A DNA stretch of 64,000 bases from DATKGN01 sp964385705 (GCA_964385705.1 CAYLQG010000001.1:3254-67253), one strand, 5' to 3'. Shown: positions 33,891 through 42,312, counted from the stretch's first letter. Program-made: numbers and translations. Notes: generated by a model not told the origin, from the letters alone.

Positions 33891-35936
33891 TTACAATGTT
33901 TTCGTCCACGTACCGAACGGCCTGAATGGACTGCATTTGGCACCGGGGTCGACATCGATCGTCTGTTTGGGACCGGCACCCACACTTGTGCCAAGAACCG
34001 ACGCGTTAAGCAAATAATAATTATTTGAAATCGAATTGATGGTTGCTCCAAAATGGCTGTTTGCCTGAGTATCGTTAAACCAAAGTCGTGCTGTTTTCCC
34101 ATTGTTTTTGGAACCTACACAGGCGTTGCGAACGGATACTGTGATACGTAAGAGTGAACCCGACGGCATATTGACCGGGGAAAAGGAATTAAATGAAATG
34201 GTATTTAAATTCGCATTATCTAACCCGGCTCCACCGGAATCCACGCTATCAAGTTCACCTGAGGAAATGAGGGCGCTTCCTTTGTATGCCTGGGCTAAGA
34301 AATCATATTTAATCCCTTTATCCTGACTGTTTTGAAGTCCCACCCAAACCTGCGCAGGAGCAAGAGACGTCAATTGCGGTATGGGTGTCGGAGTCGGCGT
34401 CGGGCTGGGCGTCGGTGATGGGGTTGGAGTAGGCGTCGGACTTGGGGTCGGTGTAGGCGTTAATGTAGGAGTCGGTGTTACTGTGGGCGTTGGAGTCGGG
34501 GTCACATTATTGCTATACGGACAGCCTTCGGGCGGCGTCGTCAAAAATGGCTGATATGTTATCCCGCTACTTACCGCATCTCCTGACCCGGAACCTGATC
34601 CAGAAGGCCCATCTGACGAACCCCACCAGTTATTTGTAGCATTTAAGAGAGACAAACCCGACTCTGCGTATAAAGCATCTAGGGTGTTGCCAACAAAACA
34701 GCTGTTATTGATGGAAAAATTTGTTAATCCATTTGAGTAAGGATTATTGTGTACCCACACACCACCCAAGTTCGGCGCGGAATTATTTAAAAACTTCGTC
34801 CCGCTTATATTTATTGTCCCATTATCTTCGATCCATATCGCTCCACCCCGATCTGTAGCTGTATTATCCGATATTTCACTATCTGTTATCGTTAATGTAT
34901 CTGCCGGACTAAAGCCAACATTAATGGCGCCTCCTTGATTTGCAGTGTTACCGGTAATGCGTGTTCTATTTATAGATACATTCGTCAATATACTCGGACC
35001 ATCGCCTATTAATGCAATTGCTCCGCCTATCATAGATGTGTTGTCTGAAATAATGCTATCGGTGATATTCAACGTCGATCCTTCCACCCACATCGCACCA
35101 CCAGTAAGAACATTACCCCCATTGTACGTACCATTCGAATTGTGATTTATGGTTGTATTGCTTATTGTTACAGTACTGCCGCCTATAAACATTGCACCCC
35201 CATAAGATGTGCCACCTACGTTATCGTGAATCCTACTATTGTTGATAGTGGCGGTACTACCGTAAATCACTTTTACCTGCACGCCGGAATTGTTGAAAAA
35301 ATCACTGTTCGTAATTGTCGTATTCCCCCCTACGGCAACAAATGTATCCCTTCGGTTGTTTTCAAAAGTTGAACCTGAAACGGTTGTATTACCACCGGTA
35401 TTGATAGCGCCTCCGCCGATTTCGTCATTCCCATAATTTGCATTAAATTCTGCCCCAGAAACCGTTAAGGTACCGACACTCTGTATCGCTATAAAATTAT
35501 TTACAAACGTACATCCGTTCACCACCAGCGTTCCCGAGTTAGAAACAGCGCCACCTGATAGATCGCCGTTTGCCACAGTGAGATTATTAAGAGTCAATGC
35601 ACCAGCAGCAGTTGTAAGAAATAGTCGAAAATCCGGCGCCATCGTATCCCGTTGTATCGTGGCACCATTACCATTTATGGTAATATCACTGGTTATTAGA
35701 GGCAAACCCATATATGTGCCTCCATAAACAATATTGACAGTGTTCAAAGTATATGTGCCTCCCGAAGCCAGTTCGATCGTATCCGGTCCGGGATAATTTG
35801 TTTCATCATTCGCGTTATTGATTGCGGTAATGAGCCCGGCTGTATCCCCGTCGGCGACAGTGAAGGTAGCGGCGAAGACAGAACGATAAGGAATAAGGAA
35901 GAAGACAAGGAGGATGAGATAAAAAAGTTTTCTCAC
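33891..35936 (-). CDS. Secreted parallel beta-helix protein with Thr-Pro linker (paralogue)
   Basis: The 681-residue product has a signal peptide (MRKLFYLILLVFFLIPYRSV, then FA) and a right-handed beta-helix to about residue 470 with repeated GGA(I/M) and TITxSxI units. A Thr-Pro linker spans about 478-519. A C-terminal domain follows (APAQVWVGLQNSQDKGIKYD, then SSGELDSVDSGGAGLDNANL). The junction before the linker (TTPPEGCPYSNNVTPTPTP) is nearly identical in the upstream-numbered neighbour (TTPPDGCPYSNNVTPTP), so the two genes arose by duplication with module exchange. It lacks a recognisable cell-wall anchor. Confidence 0.75.
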   Translation of the reverse strand: MRKLFYLILLVFFLIPYRSVFAATFTVADGDTAGLITAINNANDETNYPGPDTIELASGGTYTLNTVNIVYGGTYMGLPLITSDITINGNGATIQRDTMAPDFRLFLTTAAGALTLNNLTVANGDLSGGAVSNSGTLVVNGCTFVNNFIAIQSVGTLTVSGAEFNANYGNDEIGGGAINTGGNTTVSGSTFENNRRDTFVAVGGNTTITNSDFFNNSGVQVKVIYGSTATINNSRIHDNVGGTSYGGAMFIGGSTVTISNTTINHNSNGTYNGGNVLTGGAMWVEGSTLNITDSIISDNTSMIGGAIALIGDGPSILTNVSINRTRITGNTANQGGAINVGFSPADTLTITDSEISDNTATDRGGAIWIEDNGTINISGTKFLNNSAPNLGGVWVHNNPYSNGLTNFSINNSCFVGNTLDALYAESGLSLLNATNNWWGSSDGPSGSGSGSGDAVSSGITYQPFLTTPPEGCPYSNNVTPTPTPTVTPTPTLTPTPTPSPTPTPTPSPTPSPTPTPTPIPQLTSLAPAQVWVGLQNSQDKGIKYDFLAQAYKGSALISSGELDSVDSGGAGLDNANLNTISFNSFSPVNMPSGSLLRITVSVRNACVGSKNNGKTARLWFNDTQANSHFGATINSISNNYYLLNASVLGTSVGAGPKQTIDVDPGAKCSPFRPFGTWTKTL

Positions 35937-35993
35937 AATACACTCTCATCCTTGCAAGAATAACACCGCTTGTCAATAGTTGGGGTTTAACTA

Positions 35994-36022
35994 TTGATAT
36001 TTTGTAAAAGATGATTTACGTT
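35994..36022 (+). promoter_or_regulatory. Candidate promoter of the thiamine-precursor transport operon
   Basis: TTGATA (35994-35999), a 17-nt spacer and TACGTT (36017-36022) lie about 30 nt before the TPP aptamer. A nearby TACAAT is an alternative -10 without a good -35. Confidence 0.4.
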
Positions 36023-36049
36023 AATAAAGTACAATAATTTGCACAAATA

Positions 36050-36131
36050 GTTTGGGGGTGTCCCGATTATTTATCGAGGACTGAGATTATACCCATACAA
36101 CCTGATCTGGATAATGCCAGCGAAGGGAAAC
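36050..36131 (+). ncRNA. TPP (THI-box) riboswitch aptamer
   Basis: The conserved core elements are in order: GGGGGTG after a short P1 strand, CTGAGAT, ACCC, the block ACCTGATCTGGATAATGCC, then AGCGAAGGGAAAC. The P1 helix is formed by GTTT (36050-36053) and AAAC (36128-36131). It precedes a terminator and a thiamine-family transporter operon, so TPP should switch transcription off. The function is inferred from the well-known THI-box family. Confidence 0.93.
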
Positions 36132-36140
36132 ATTATATAA

Positions 36141-36166
36141 CTGTTCCCTCGGGGAGCAGTTTTTTA
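36141..36166 (+). terminator. Terminator of the TPP riboswitch
   Basis: CTGTTCCC and GGGAGCAG form an 8-bp stem (one G-T pair) with a short loop, followed by TTTTTT. It follows the aptamer by about 10 nt and precedes the first gene. It is the likely expression platform for TPP-dependent termination. Confidence 0.85.
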
Positions 36167-36190
36167 TGGTTTATTGAGAGGAGAACCAAT

Positions 36191-36490
36191 ATGGTAACAG
36201 CAAGTGTGGCTTTTCAGGTCATGCCGAAAGTTCCGGATCGGCGTGACAGTATTCCTGTCATTGATAAGGCGATTGAGATAGTGAAACAATCGGGAGTTGT
36301 CTATGAGGTGGGACCAATGGAGACCACTATGGAAGGAGAACTCGATACCCTTATTGGGATTGTAAAAAAATCGATTCAGGCGTGTGTGGATGATGGAGCA
36401 CAGTCCGTTTTCACTAATATAAAGGTTCTTTACAATCCGAAAGGAATCATGACCATCAATGAAAAAGTTACAAAGCATCGTTCAAAATAA
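36191..36490 (+). CDS. Thiamine-binding (MTH1187/YkoF-type) protein
   Basis: The 99-residue product matches the MTH1187/YkoF family, small ferredoxin-like proteins that bind thiamine or its pyrimidine part. It shows the start VTASVAFQVMPKVPD, the VYEVGPMETTMEGELDTLI segment and the end FTNIKVLYNP. A clear Shine-Dalgarno (GAGAGGAG, ending 9 nt before) precedes the ATG. It is the first gene after the TPP riboswitch and may bind the imported precursor in the cytoplasm. It overlaps the permease gene by 32 bp. Confidence 0.85.
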   Translation: MVTASVAFQVMPKVPDRRDSIPVIDKAIEIVKQSGVVYEVGPMETTMEGELDTLIGIVKKSIQACVDDGAQSVFTNIKVLYNPKGIMTINEKVTKHRSK

Positions 36491-37244
36491 CTCATTATCA
36501 ACACTCGCCATACTGGGCTTCCTTATTACATGGGAAATCGGGGTTGACGTTACCCATGTGCAAAAATGGTTTTTGCCAAGTCCCACAGCGATTGGTATAG
36601 CTTTATGGGTATCGAGAGTACTGCTTCTCCAGCACACTATTGTGACTGCGTTTGAGGCTATTCTTGGTCTATCCATCGCAACACTCATTGGTTTTTTACT
36701 TGGGTGCGCTCTGGAGTATTCACGTCTTTTCAAAAAAATGGTACTCCCCTTTATCATTATTTCACAGACAATTCCATTTCTCGTATTAGCTCCACTATTG
36801 GTCATATGGTTTGGATACGGGTTGACGTCCAAAATACTTGTCATCTCCCTTGTGTGTTTCTATCCGGTCACGATATCAGTGATAGATGGGTTTAACATGA
36901 TTGACCGGGATTTACTGCGTCTTTTAGATTCTTTAGGAGCCACAAAAAAACAAGTATTTCAATTCGTAAAATTCCCGGCCGTGTTGCCATCCTTTTTTTC
37001 CGGATTGAAAATTGCAGGAACGTACAGCATTATCGGTGCGGTCATCAGCGAATGGATCGGCGCAGATAAAGGTCTGGGGATTTTTTTAGTGAGATCATCG
37101 AAGTCGTACCTCACTGATCGGGTTTTTGCAATTATGTTTGTCATTGCAATATTGAGTTTAGCACTTATTTCCACAACTGAATTGATACGTCGTGTAAGTA
37201 TTCCCTGGTTTTATCAAAAAACAGGAGGCATCTGTGTCAAATAA
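36459..37244 (+). CDS. ABC transporter permease of the ThiX/SsuC type
   Basis: The 261-residue product has about six membrane helices and the BPD_transp_1 EAA motif region (LLRLLDSLGATKKQVFQFVK, then LPSFFSGLKIAGTYSIIG). FLPSPTAIGIALW near the start is typical for the nitrate/sulfonate/taurine/HMP permease group. The TPP riboswitch and partner genes point to import of a thiamine pyrimidine precursor. The start overlaps the upstream gene by 32 bp, a rather long overlap. Confidence 0.88.
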   Translation: MKKLQSIVQNNSLSTLAILGFLITWEIGVDVTHVQKWFLPSPTAIGIALWVSRVLLLQHTIVTAFEAILGLSIATLIGFLLGCALEYSRLFKKMVLPFIIISQTIPFLVLAPLLVIWFGYGLTSKILVISLVCFYPVTISVIDGFNMIDRDLLRLLDSLGATKKQVFQFVKFPAVLPSFFSGLKIAGTYSIIGAVISEWIGADKGLGIFLVRSSKSYLTDRVFAIMFVIAILSLALISTTELIRRVSIPWFYQKTGGICVK

Positions 37245-38232
37245 GAAAAAGATTTTTACCGGCATTTGCGTTAGTCTTTTATTTTTCGGATTTTTTATAT
37301 TCCTGAAAAATATTTCAAAAAAAATTTCGGGCAATCCAAATACAAAAGTTACTGTTATTCTCGATTGGTCCCCCAATACAAATCATACGGGTATATATGT
37401 AGCAAAGGAAAAAGGATATTTTGCGAAAGAACATCTCGATGTGCAAATTCTGCAACAGGCAGATGATGCCACTGAAGCCGTTGCGACCGGAAAAATTGAT
37501 TTTGCAATAAGCAGCCAGGAATCTGTAACGGAAGCGAGGGTTAAAGATATACCAATTGTTTCCGTAGCCGCAATTATCCAACATAACACGTCTGCTTTTG
37601 CGTCACTTGCAAGTACTCATATAATCACTGTCCGCGATTTTGAGGGAAAGCGATACGGCGGCTGGGGATCGCCGATTGAAGAAGCCGTCTTAACGGCTGT
37701 GATGCAGGATGCACGGGCACAATATAGCAACGTAAAAAATATCACAATCGGTACGACCGATTTTTTTAACTCCATCGGCCGCGACGCTGACTTTGAATGG
37801 ATATTTTACGGATGGGATGGCATAGAAGCCAAGCGAAGGGGAATCGCAATTAACACAATCATGCTCAAGGATTTAAATCCGATTCTCGATTATTACACTC
37901 CGGTCATTATTACAAACGAACAGCATGTAAAAGAACAAAAAGAATTGGTAACAAAATTTATGAATGCGGTAAGTGAGGGGTATACGTTTTCCATTCATAA
38001 TCCGGATGAGGCGGGCCGCATTCTTTTGAGGGATGCACCTGAGTTGAATGCTGATCTGGTGCATCAAAGTCAAGCGTGGTTAAGTCCCCGATATCAGGCG
38101 GACACAGATCACTGGGGAGAGCAAAAAGCGCAAGTGTGGCAGCGATACGCCCAATGGATGTTTGACAAAAAACTTATTGAAAAAATGATTACTGTGAATG
38201 ACGCATTTACCAATGAATTTCTTCCAAAATAA
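37234..38232 (+). CDS. NMT1/THI5-like substrate-binding protein (ThiY-like)
   Basis: The 332-residue product has an N-terminal hydrophobic segment (IFTGICVSLLFFGFFIFL, probably a signal anchor as no lipobox Cys is seen) and then the THI5/ThiY signature ILDWSPNTNHTGIYVAKEKG followed by YFAKEHLDVQI. ThiY binds formylaminopyrimidine; here HMP or a related pyrimidine is likely. The start is GTG at 37234, preceded by AGGAGG with 6 nt spacing, and overlaps the permease gene by 11 bp. Confidence 0.88.
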   Translation: MSNKKKIFTGICVSLLFFGFFIFLKNISKKISGNPNTKVTVILDWSPNTNHTGIYVAKEKGYFAKEHLDVQILQQADDATEAVATGKIDFAISSQESVTEARVKDIPIVSVAAIIQHNTSAFASLASTHIITVRDFEGKRYGGWGSPIEEAVLTAVMQDARAQYSNVKNITIGTTDFFNSIGRDADFEWIFYGWDGIEAKRRGIAINTIMLKDLNPILDYYTPVIITNEQHVKEQKELVTKFMNAVSEGYTFSIHNPDEAGRILLRDAPELNADLVHQSQAWLSPRYQADTDHWGEQKAQVWQRYAQWMFDKKLIEKMITVNDAFTNEFLPK

Positions 38233-38996
38233 TGAACGCAAATGACACATTAATTATAGAAAATCTTTCTCACGCATTCGACGGAAACGACGGGGAATCC
38301 ATATCGGTCCTGGACAAAATATCCCTCAAAGTACCTCATGGGAAGATCGTAAGCATTATTGGCCCGAGTGGCTGCGGAAAAAGTACGCTTCTCGATTGCA
38401 TCTCAGGCCTAATTACTCCAAATGAAGGTACGATATGCTATAAAGGAAATTCCTTCGTTGGGAAGCACGAAATTAGCTACATGACACAAAGCGCAGCAAT
38501 GCTTCCATGGAGAAAAATAATCGACAACTTAACCCTCCCAATGGAAATACAAAAAGTTCCCCTATCTTCGGCTAGAAAAGAGGCTATGAGCCTTCTGGAA
38601 GAATTTAATTTAGAAAAATGGGCTGATTATTACCCCCACACATTATCTGGCGGCATGCTCCAAAGAGTATCTTTGCTCAGGGCGTATTTATCTAAAAAAG
38701 AAATAATGGTACTGGATGAACCATTTAGCAAATTAGACGCTCTTACCAAGTTACAGATCCAGGAATGGTTTTTACGAGTATGGCAAAAACATAAAAAAAC
38801 TGTCATATTCGTGACTCACGATATTGAGGAAGCTCTTATTATTTCGGATAGTATTTACGTTTTCTCCAAACGCCCAGCTCATATTTTAAAAATTATAAAA
38901 ATTCCTTTTGTTCGCCCGCGTACTATAGCTCTATCTGCAAATAAAGATTATTTAAAATTAAAAACTCAACTGCTTCAGATGTTCGTTGGTGACTAA
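38232..38996 (+). CDS. ABC transporter ATPase of the ThiZ/SsuB type
   Basis: The 254-residue product has Walker A GPSGCGKSTLLD, Q-loop MTQSAAMLPW, signature LSGGMLQRVSLLRA, Walker B IMVLDEPFSKLD and the switch His in THDIEEAL. This is the SsuB/TauB/ThiZ subgroup. Its ATG shares one base with the previous stop (TAATG), so it is translationally coupled. Its end overlaps the convergent AbrB-PhoU gene by 4 bp. Confidence 0.92.
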   Translation: MNANDTLIIENLSHAFDGNDGESISVLDKISLKVPHGKIVSIIGPSGCGKSTLLDCISGLITPNEGTICYKGNSFVGKHEISYMTQSAAMLPWRKIIDNLTLPMEIQKVPLSSARKEAMSLLEEFNLEKWADYYPHTLSGGMLQRVSLLRAYLSKKEIMVLDEPFSKLDALTKLQIQEWFLRVWQKHKKTVIFVTHDIEEALIISDSIYVFSKRPAHILKIIKIPFVRPRTIALSANKDYLKLKTQLLQMFVGD

Positions 38997-39970
38997 AGGG
39001 TTGCTTTCACATCAAGATAATTGATCGTCTCCTCAGCAATATTAGCGATATAGCCGCGCATCCGTTCAAGACTATCCTCAATGAGGATATTAATTGAGGA
39101 CGTATCATGTATTTTATGGTTAATGAAGGCATTTTTCTGCAGCATATCGTACATATCGATAATCTTATGTGCAAACCGCTTATCCATCTGCGTCACCGTT
39201 TTCTTGAGTAAGTCAAAATATTCAAAAAGTCTCTTCATATTGGCATATTCAAATTTATTGAGTGTTACGTTTTCTTTTTGCTTCAATAAAATTATCGTGT
39301 TTGCAACCCGCACAATATGATCGGCAATCCGTTCAAGCCGCACGGCGACGAGTTCATAATAATGAAGATCGACAAGCGGCAAGTCCGTCGACTTCTCAGG
39401 GGCTATCGTATGAAGCATCCCGTTAAATTGCCGGAGGATCATTAACTCGATCCGGTCGACCTCAACATCACGTTCGATGATATCACGGGCCAATTTCCGG
39501 TCAGAGGTCTCGACCGAACGTACAATATCATGAAACATGGACGAAACCATATCAAGCATCTTTATCGTATATTGGGCTGCTGTTATGGTCGGACTTGCAA
39601 CGTTCTTAAGTAAAATTCGGGATGAGGTTTCTTCAAACAATTCAAAACCGATGAGTTTGTAACAAACTGAACGGACGAGGGTTCGCTGTTCGTATGTTAT
39701 GGATCTCGCCAATACCGCTATCTCATCAGCACCCGATACGTAAAGACCGATCAATTCACGGAGAATGTGACTGTCGGAAAGATAATCGATGGAAAGAGCG
39801 GCAGATCTCACCGTTATCGCTTTACTTGGACGGATGATGAGAACATCGGAGGAGACGCGGCTTAATTCAACGATACCCTTCGTATCAAGCCCCTGGTGGA
39901 GAACCCAATCCTTTGGGAGTGTAACGATATAACTGGATCCTCCTGTCTTTTGAATATTTCTTTTGTCCAT
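38993..39970 (-). CDS. AbrB-PhoU-type regulator (archaeal-type architecture)
   Basis: The start is taken as the ATG at 39970 (MDKRNIQKTGGSSYIVTLPK), since the longer frame to 40045 adds an unlikely leader. The 325-residue product joins an N-terminal SpoVT/AbrB-like swapped-hairpin DNA-binding domain (SSYIVTLPKDW, GIVEL) to two PhoU helical domains (LMILRQFNG, VAVRLERIADHIVRVANT). This architecture is common in archaea and some bacteria. PhoU proteins modulate phosphate transport, but no pst or phoR genes are nearby. A perfect palindrome lies just upstream. Confidence 0.8.
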   Translation of the reverse strand: MDKRNIQKTGGSSYIVTLPKDWVLHQGLDTKGIVELSRVSSDVLIIRPSKAITVRSAALSIDYLSDSHILRELIGLYVSGADEIAVLARSITYEQRTLVRSVCYKLIGFELFEETSSRILLKNVASPTITAAQYTIKMLDMVSSMFHDIVRSVETSDRKLARDIIERDVEVDRIELMILRQFNGMLHTIAPEKSTDLPLVDLHYYELVAVRLERIADHIVRVANTIILLKQKENVTLNKFEYANMKRLFEYFDLLKKTVTQMDKRFAHKIIDMYDMLQKNAFINHKIHDTSSINILIEDSLERMRGYIANIAEETINYLDVKATL

Positions 39971-39998
39971 ACTATACATCTCTATACACGTATATATG

Positions 39999-40012
39999 TC
40001 ACTATATAGTGA
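39999..40012. promoter_or_regulatory. 14-bp perfect palindrome, candidate operator
   Basis: TCACTATATAGTGA reads the same on both strands and lies 28 nt upstream of the AbrB-PhoU start, in the spacer of a possible promoter (TTGGCT, 17 nt, TATACG on the minus strand). It could be bound by the dimeric AbrB domain for autoregulation. No binding evidence exists here. Confidence 0.5.
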
Positions 40013-40218
40013 GCCAATTAGCTTGTTTATATGCCGTATATTCAATAGTTGGTTATTAACACCTTATAGTAATCTTCTTATATTCTCTTCTCTATAATTA
40101 TTCTACTCTGTCAGTAGATCATAAATGAAATATATAGTCAACACAAAAAATATAGTAAATTTAGAAGCGTATATACGGGCTTATATCTGCTTTGGTCTCG
40201 TTATTCACGGCGATAACA

Positions 40219-40240
40219 ATAAAACCGACAATAGGGTCGG
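40219..40240 (-). terminator. Possible terminator downstream of the CvpA-CAP gene
   Basis: On the minus strand CCGAC and GTCGG form a 5-bp stem with a 6-nt loop, followed by TTTTATTG. It lies about 100 nt past the CvpA-CAP stop. The stem is short. Confidence 0.35.
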
Positions 40241-40339
40241 CGAAAATAATCGTTTTATTAAAGGAGATGGGGTCACCCGCATCCTGTCTCCTAATCGAAA
40301 TGAGGAATAAACAGTTTTCATTACCCTTCTGGTAACCTC

Positions 40340-41308
40340 TCAGTTGGTAAAATCCTGCGTGACCATGATGCCCCACGAGGCAGTAGAAATGATGCCGATC
40401 CCTACTTTATGAAACGCCGGATCAAGAATATTTTTCTTGTGTTCGGGGCTGTTCATGAGACCCGTATGTGCAGTCATAAGATCCGGTGCATAAGCCAAAT
40501 TTTCCCCCGCCGATGTGAATACAACTCCGCCTTCATGCATACGATCCGCAGGCGTTTGCCCTTCGGGCGAGTTATGAGCGAAATACCGGCGTTCGAACAT
40601 ATCACGGCTGTGCGCACGCGCAACAGCTATGAGCGCATCAGACATCGTGAGCGGACCCACGCCTGCCTTTGATCTTTCGCCGTTGACTAATATGAGCATT
40701 TTCTGCTCGTCGGCGATGTCAACCTCAAGATCTGACGATTTGGGGGCAATATTCAGATTCAGCGTCTCGTCGGACTTGGGATCAATTGTCATGAATTTAA
40801 CGGCCTGTTCCTGCACCTGGTTCAGCGTGGATTCAATCGGACCACCATATTTTTCTGTTGTTGCCACTAAAAATCCTCCGATCGTCGATGCCCGGATATC
40901 GTTTTTTATCGTTCCCCGAAGAGGAAGAGCAGTTATGACAAGAAGAAAAAATATTACAAGAAGAAATCCATTCACTACGGACAATATGGCGCCTAACCAA
41001 TTATTTGCTTTTGATTTCATAATCTTATCGGGAATACGGCTAATAAGCGCAAATAATATTTGTGATATAAACATCTCAGCGATAAGCGCTACAGTGATAT
41101 ACCCAAGGACATTGCTCCACGCCGGTACGATGCCGAATTTTTCCGTCAAAAATGCCGACACCGGCTGATGTGTCATGACTGCAAGCCACAACGCGATAGC
41201 AAATGAGATAAAACTCGCGCCGAGCGGTATCATTCCGGCACTCCACCCTTCATATGCGTGATACAGAAGAATAATGATAATGACCCAATCTATCCAGTTC
41301 AGTTGCAT
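40340..41308 (-). CDS. CvpA-family membrane domain fused to a CAP/YkwD domain
   Basis: The 322-residue product has an N-terminal CvpA-like part of four membrane helices (WIDWVIIIILLYHAYEGWSAG and following), a helical linker, and a C-terminal CAP (SCP/PR1) domain from about residue 200: LVNGERSKAGVGPLTMSDA, AHSRDMFERRYFAHNSPEG, SAGENLAYAP and NSPEHKKNILDP. The CAP ligand residues (His, Glu, His) are present. The start is the ATG at 41308 rather than the GTG six bases upstream. Such CvpA-CAP fusions are likely surface-anchored; role unknown. Confidence 0.82.
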   Translation of the reverse strand: MQLNWIDWVIIIILLYHAYEGWSAGMIPLGASFISFAIALWLAVMTHQPVSAFLTEKFGIVPAWSNVLGYITVALIAEMFISQILFALISRIPDKIMKSKANNWLGAILSVVNGFLLVIFFLLVITALPLRGTIKNDIRASTIGGFLVATTEKYGGPIESTLNQVQEQAVKFMTIDPKSDETLNLNIAPKSSDLEVDIADEQKMLILVNGERSKAGVGPLTMSDALIAVARAHSRDMFERRYFAHNSPEGQTPADRMHEGGVVFTSAGENLAYAPDLMTAHTGLMNSPEHKKNILDPAFHKVGIGIISTASWGIMVTQDFTN

Positions 41309-41322
41309 ATACACTTCATCTT

Positions 41323-41679
41323 TTATTGTAACTGATATTTATAGTAGGCGCTGCATTCCTGATTGTGTTCTGCTTTAAGCGCGCGGAAATCGCGACTTAA
41401 AGGTCGTATCATTCCAACCACGCCCGCTATAATCGTATTTGAATACGCCGCAATTTTACTTGAACTTGTCGCTGCGGTAATACAATCACCCAGATCGAGT
41501 AAGACACCCGTTTTTTGATCGCAAATATCTTCAGTTTCTAATCCCCCTGAAGCATTAAAATTTATGGTATTTATTGCGCTATCGGCAGTATCATAACAGG
41601 CTTTCTCCTTGCGTATCATAGGAAATAAGAGGATGAATCCAGCGATAAGTATTAGTATGAAAACAATGAAAACTTTCAT
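41323..41679 (-). CDS. Uncharacterised small membrane-anchored protein
   Basis: The 118-residue product has an N-terminal hydrophobic segment (VFIVFILILIAGFILLFPMI) and a small external domain with four Cys (ACYD, DICD, GDCI, ECSA), which could form disulfides. I do not recognise it. It is 4 nt downstream of the glycosylase gene and 14 nt upstream of the CvpA-CAP gene, so the three probably form an operon. Confidence 0.55.
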   Translation of the reverse strand: MKVFIVFILILIAGFILLFPMIRKEKACYDTADSAINTINFNASGGLETEDICDQKTGVLLDLGDCITAATSSSKIAAYSNTIIAGVVGMIRPLSRDFRALKAEHNQECSAYYKYQLQ

Positions 41680-41683
41680 AAAT

Positions 41684-42304
41684 TTATTGTACTATGTTCG
41701 ACAAATCAAGGCTCCGCCAAAGAATTCTTGCTGCATAAGTGCGATATGGGGACCATTTCTTTGAAAGTTGTTCCATTCGCTTGACGGAGGGTTCTTTTTT
41801 TATTTGATATAGTTTCTGGATCGCCCGCTTGAGTCCGACGTCACCGAACGAAAAGACATCAGGGCGTCCCAGCGAAAACATAAGAAACATTTCCGCGGTC
41901 CAGGGACCAATCCCCTTCAACTTGGTTAATTCGACAACTACCTCTCTATCGGATAATGACTCAAGCAAGTCGAGGTGAATTTCATTGGCGACTACACTTT
42001 TCGCGAGTGATTGTAAAAAATGCACTTTATTCCATGATGTACCAACCGCACGAATCTTATCTTCGGGAAGCTGAAGAAGAACTTCCGGTGATAAGATTTT
42101 ATTAGGAAATAGTAATACAAAGCGTCCAAAAATTGTCGCAGCCGCCTTATCTGATAATTGCTGGTTGATAATCGCTTCGCACAGATCGGCAAAATAATCA
42201 GGGCTTTTGCGCGGACCTAAATCCTTCTCATCTTTCAAACGGTGTAGCGCGTCCGAAAGAACCGGGTCAACCATCGCAAAATGATCACGTATTTTTTTAT
42301 GCAT
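41684..42304 (-). CDS. AlkA-type HhH-GPD DNA glycosylase
   Basis: The 206-residue product is a helix-hairpin-helix glycosylase of the DNA-3-methyladenine glycosylase II type. The HhH is LKGIGPWTAEMFLM, and the catalytic Asp is likely in SFGDVGLKR. The N-terminal helical subdomain has AIINQQLSDKAAATIFGR, typical of the family. It lacks the N-terminal AlkA domain, so it is the short form. It would excise alkylated bases. Confidence 0.85.
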   Translation of the reverse strand: MHKKIRDHFAMVDPVLSDALHRLKDEKDLGPRKSPDYFADLCEAIINQQLSDKAAATIFGRFVLLFPNKILSPEVLLQLPEDKIRAVGTSWNKVHFLQSLAKSVVANEIHLDLLESLSDREVVVELTKLKGIGPWTAEMFLMFSLGRPDVFSFGDVGLKRAIQKLYQIKKEPSVKRMEQLSKKWSPYRTYAARILWRSLDLSNIVQ

Positions 42305-42312
42305 ATCCTACT

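Larger units (their letters stand above)
39971..40339 (-). other. Gene-poor stretch: regulatory region upstream of the AbrB-PhoU gene
   Basis: This 369-nt gap holds a palindrome (39999-40012), possible minus-strand promoters (TTGGCT...TATACG around the palindrome; TTGACT near 40136), a terminator-like hairpin at 40219-40240, and a long hairpin (GGAGA...TCTCC) around 40262-40291. A short minus-strand open frame (about 40161-40339) reads like protein in places, but has no start and no homologue I recognise. Confidence 0.4.

Noticed and set aside
31262..34503. Repetitive tracts that could be mistaken for a CRISPR array or microsatellite locus
   Set aside because: They are in-frame Thr-Pro codons inside two secreted proteins; there are no unique spacers.
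40125..40310. Plus-strand open frame of 61 codons
   Set aside because: It lies in the regulatory gap upstream of AbrB-PhoU, antisense to it, without a Shine-Dalgarno or family match.
40161..40376. Minus-strand open frame of 71 codons with protein-like text
   Set aside because: It overlaps the CvpA-CAP end, has no recognised homologue or ribosome-binding site, and the gap holds hairpins and a possible terminator.
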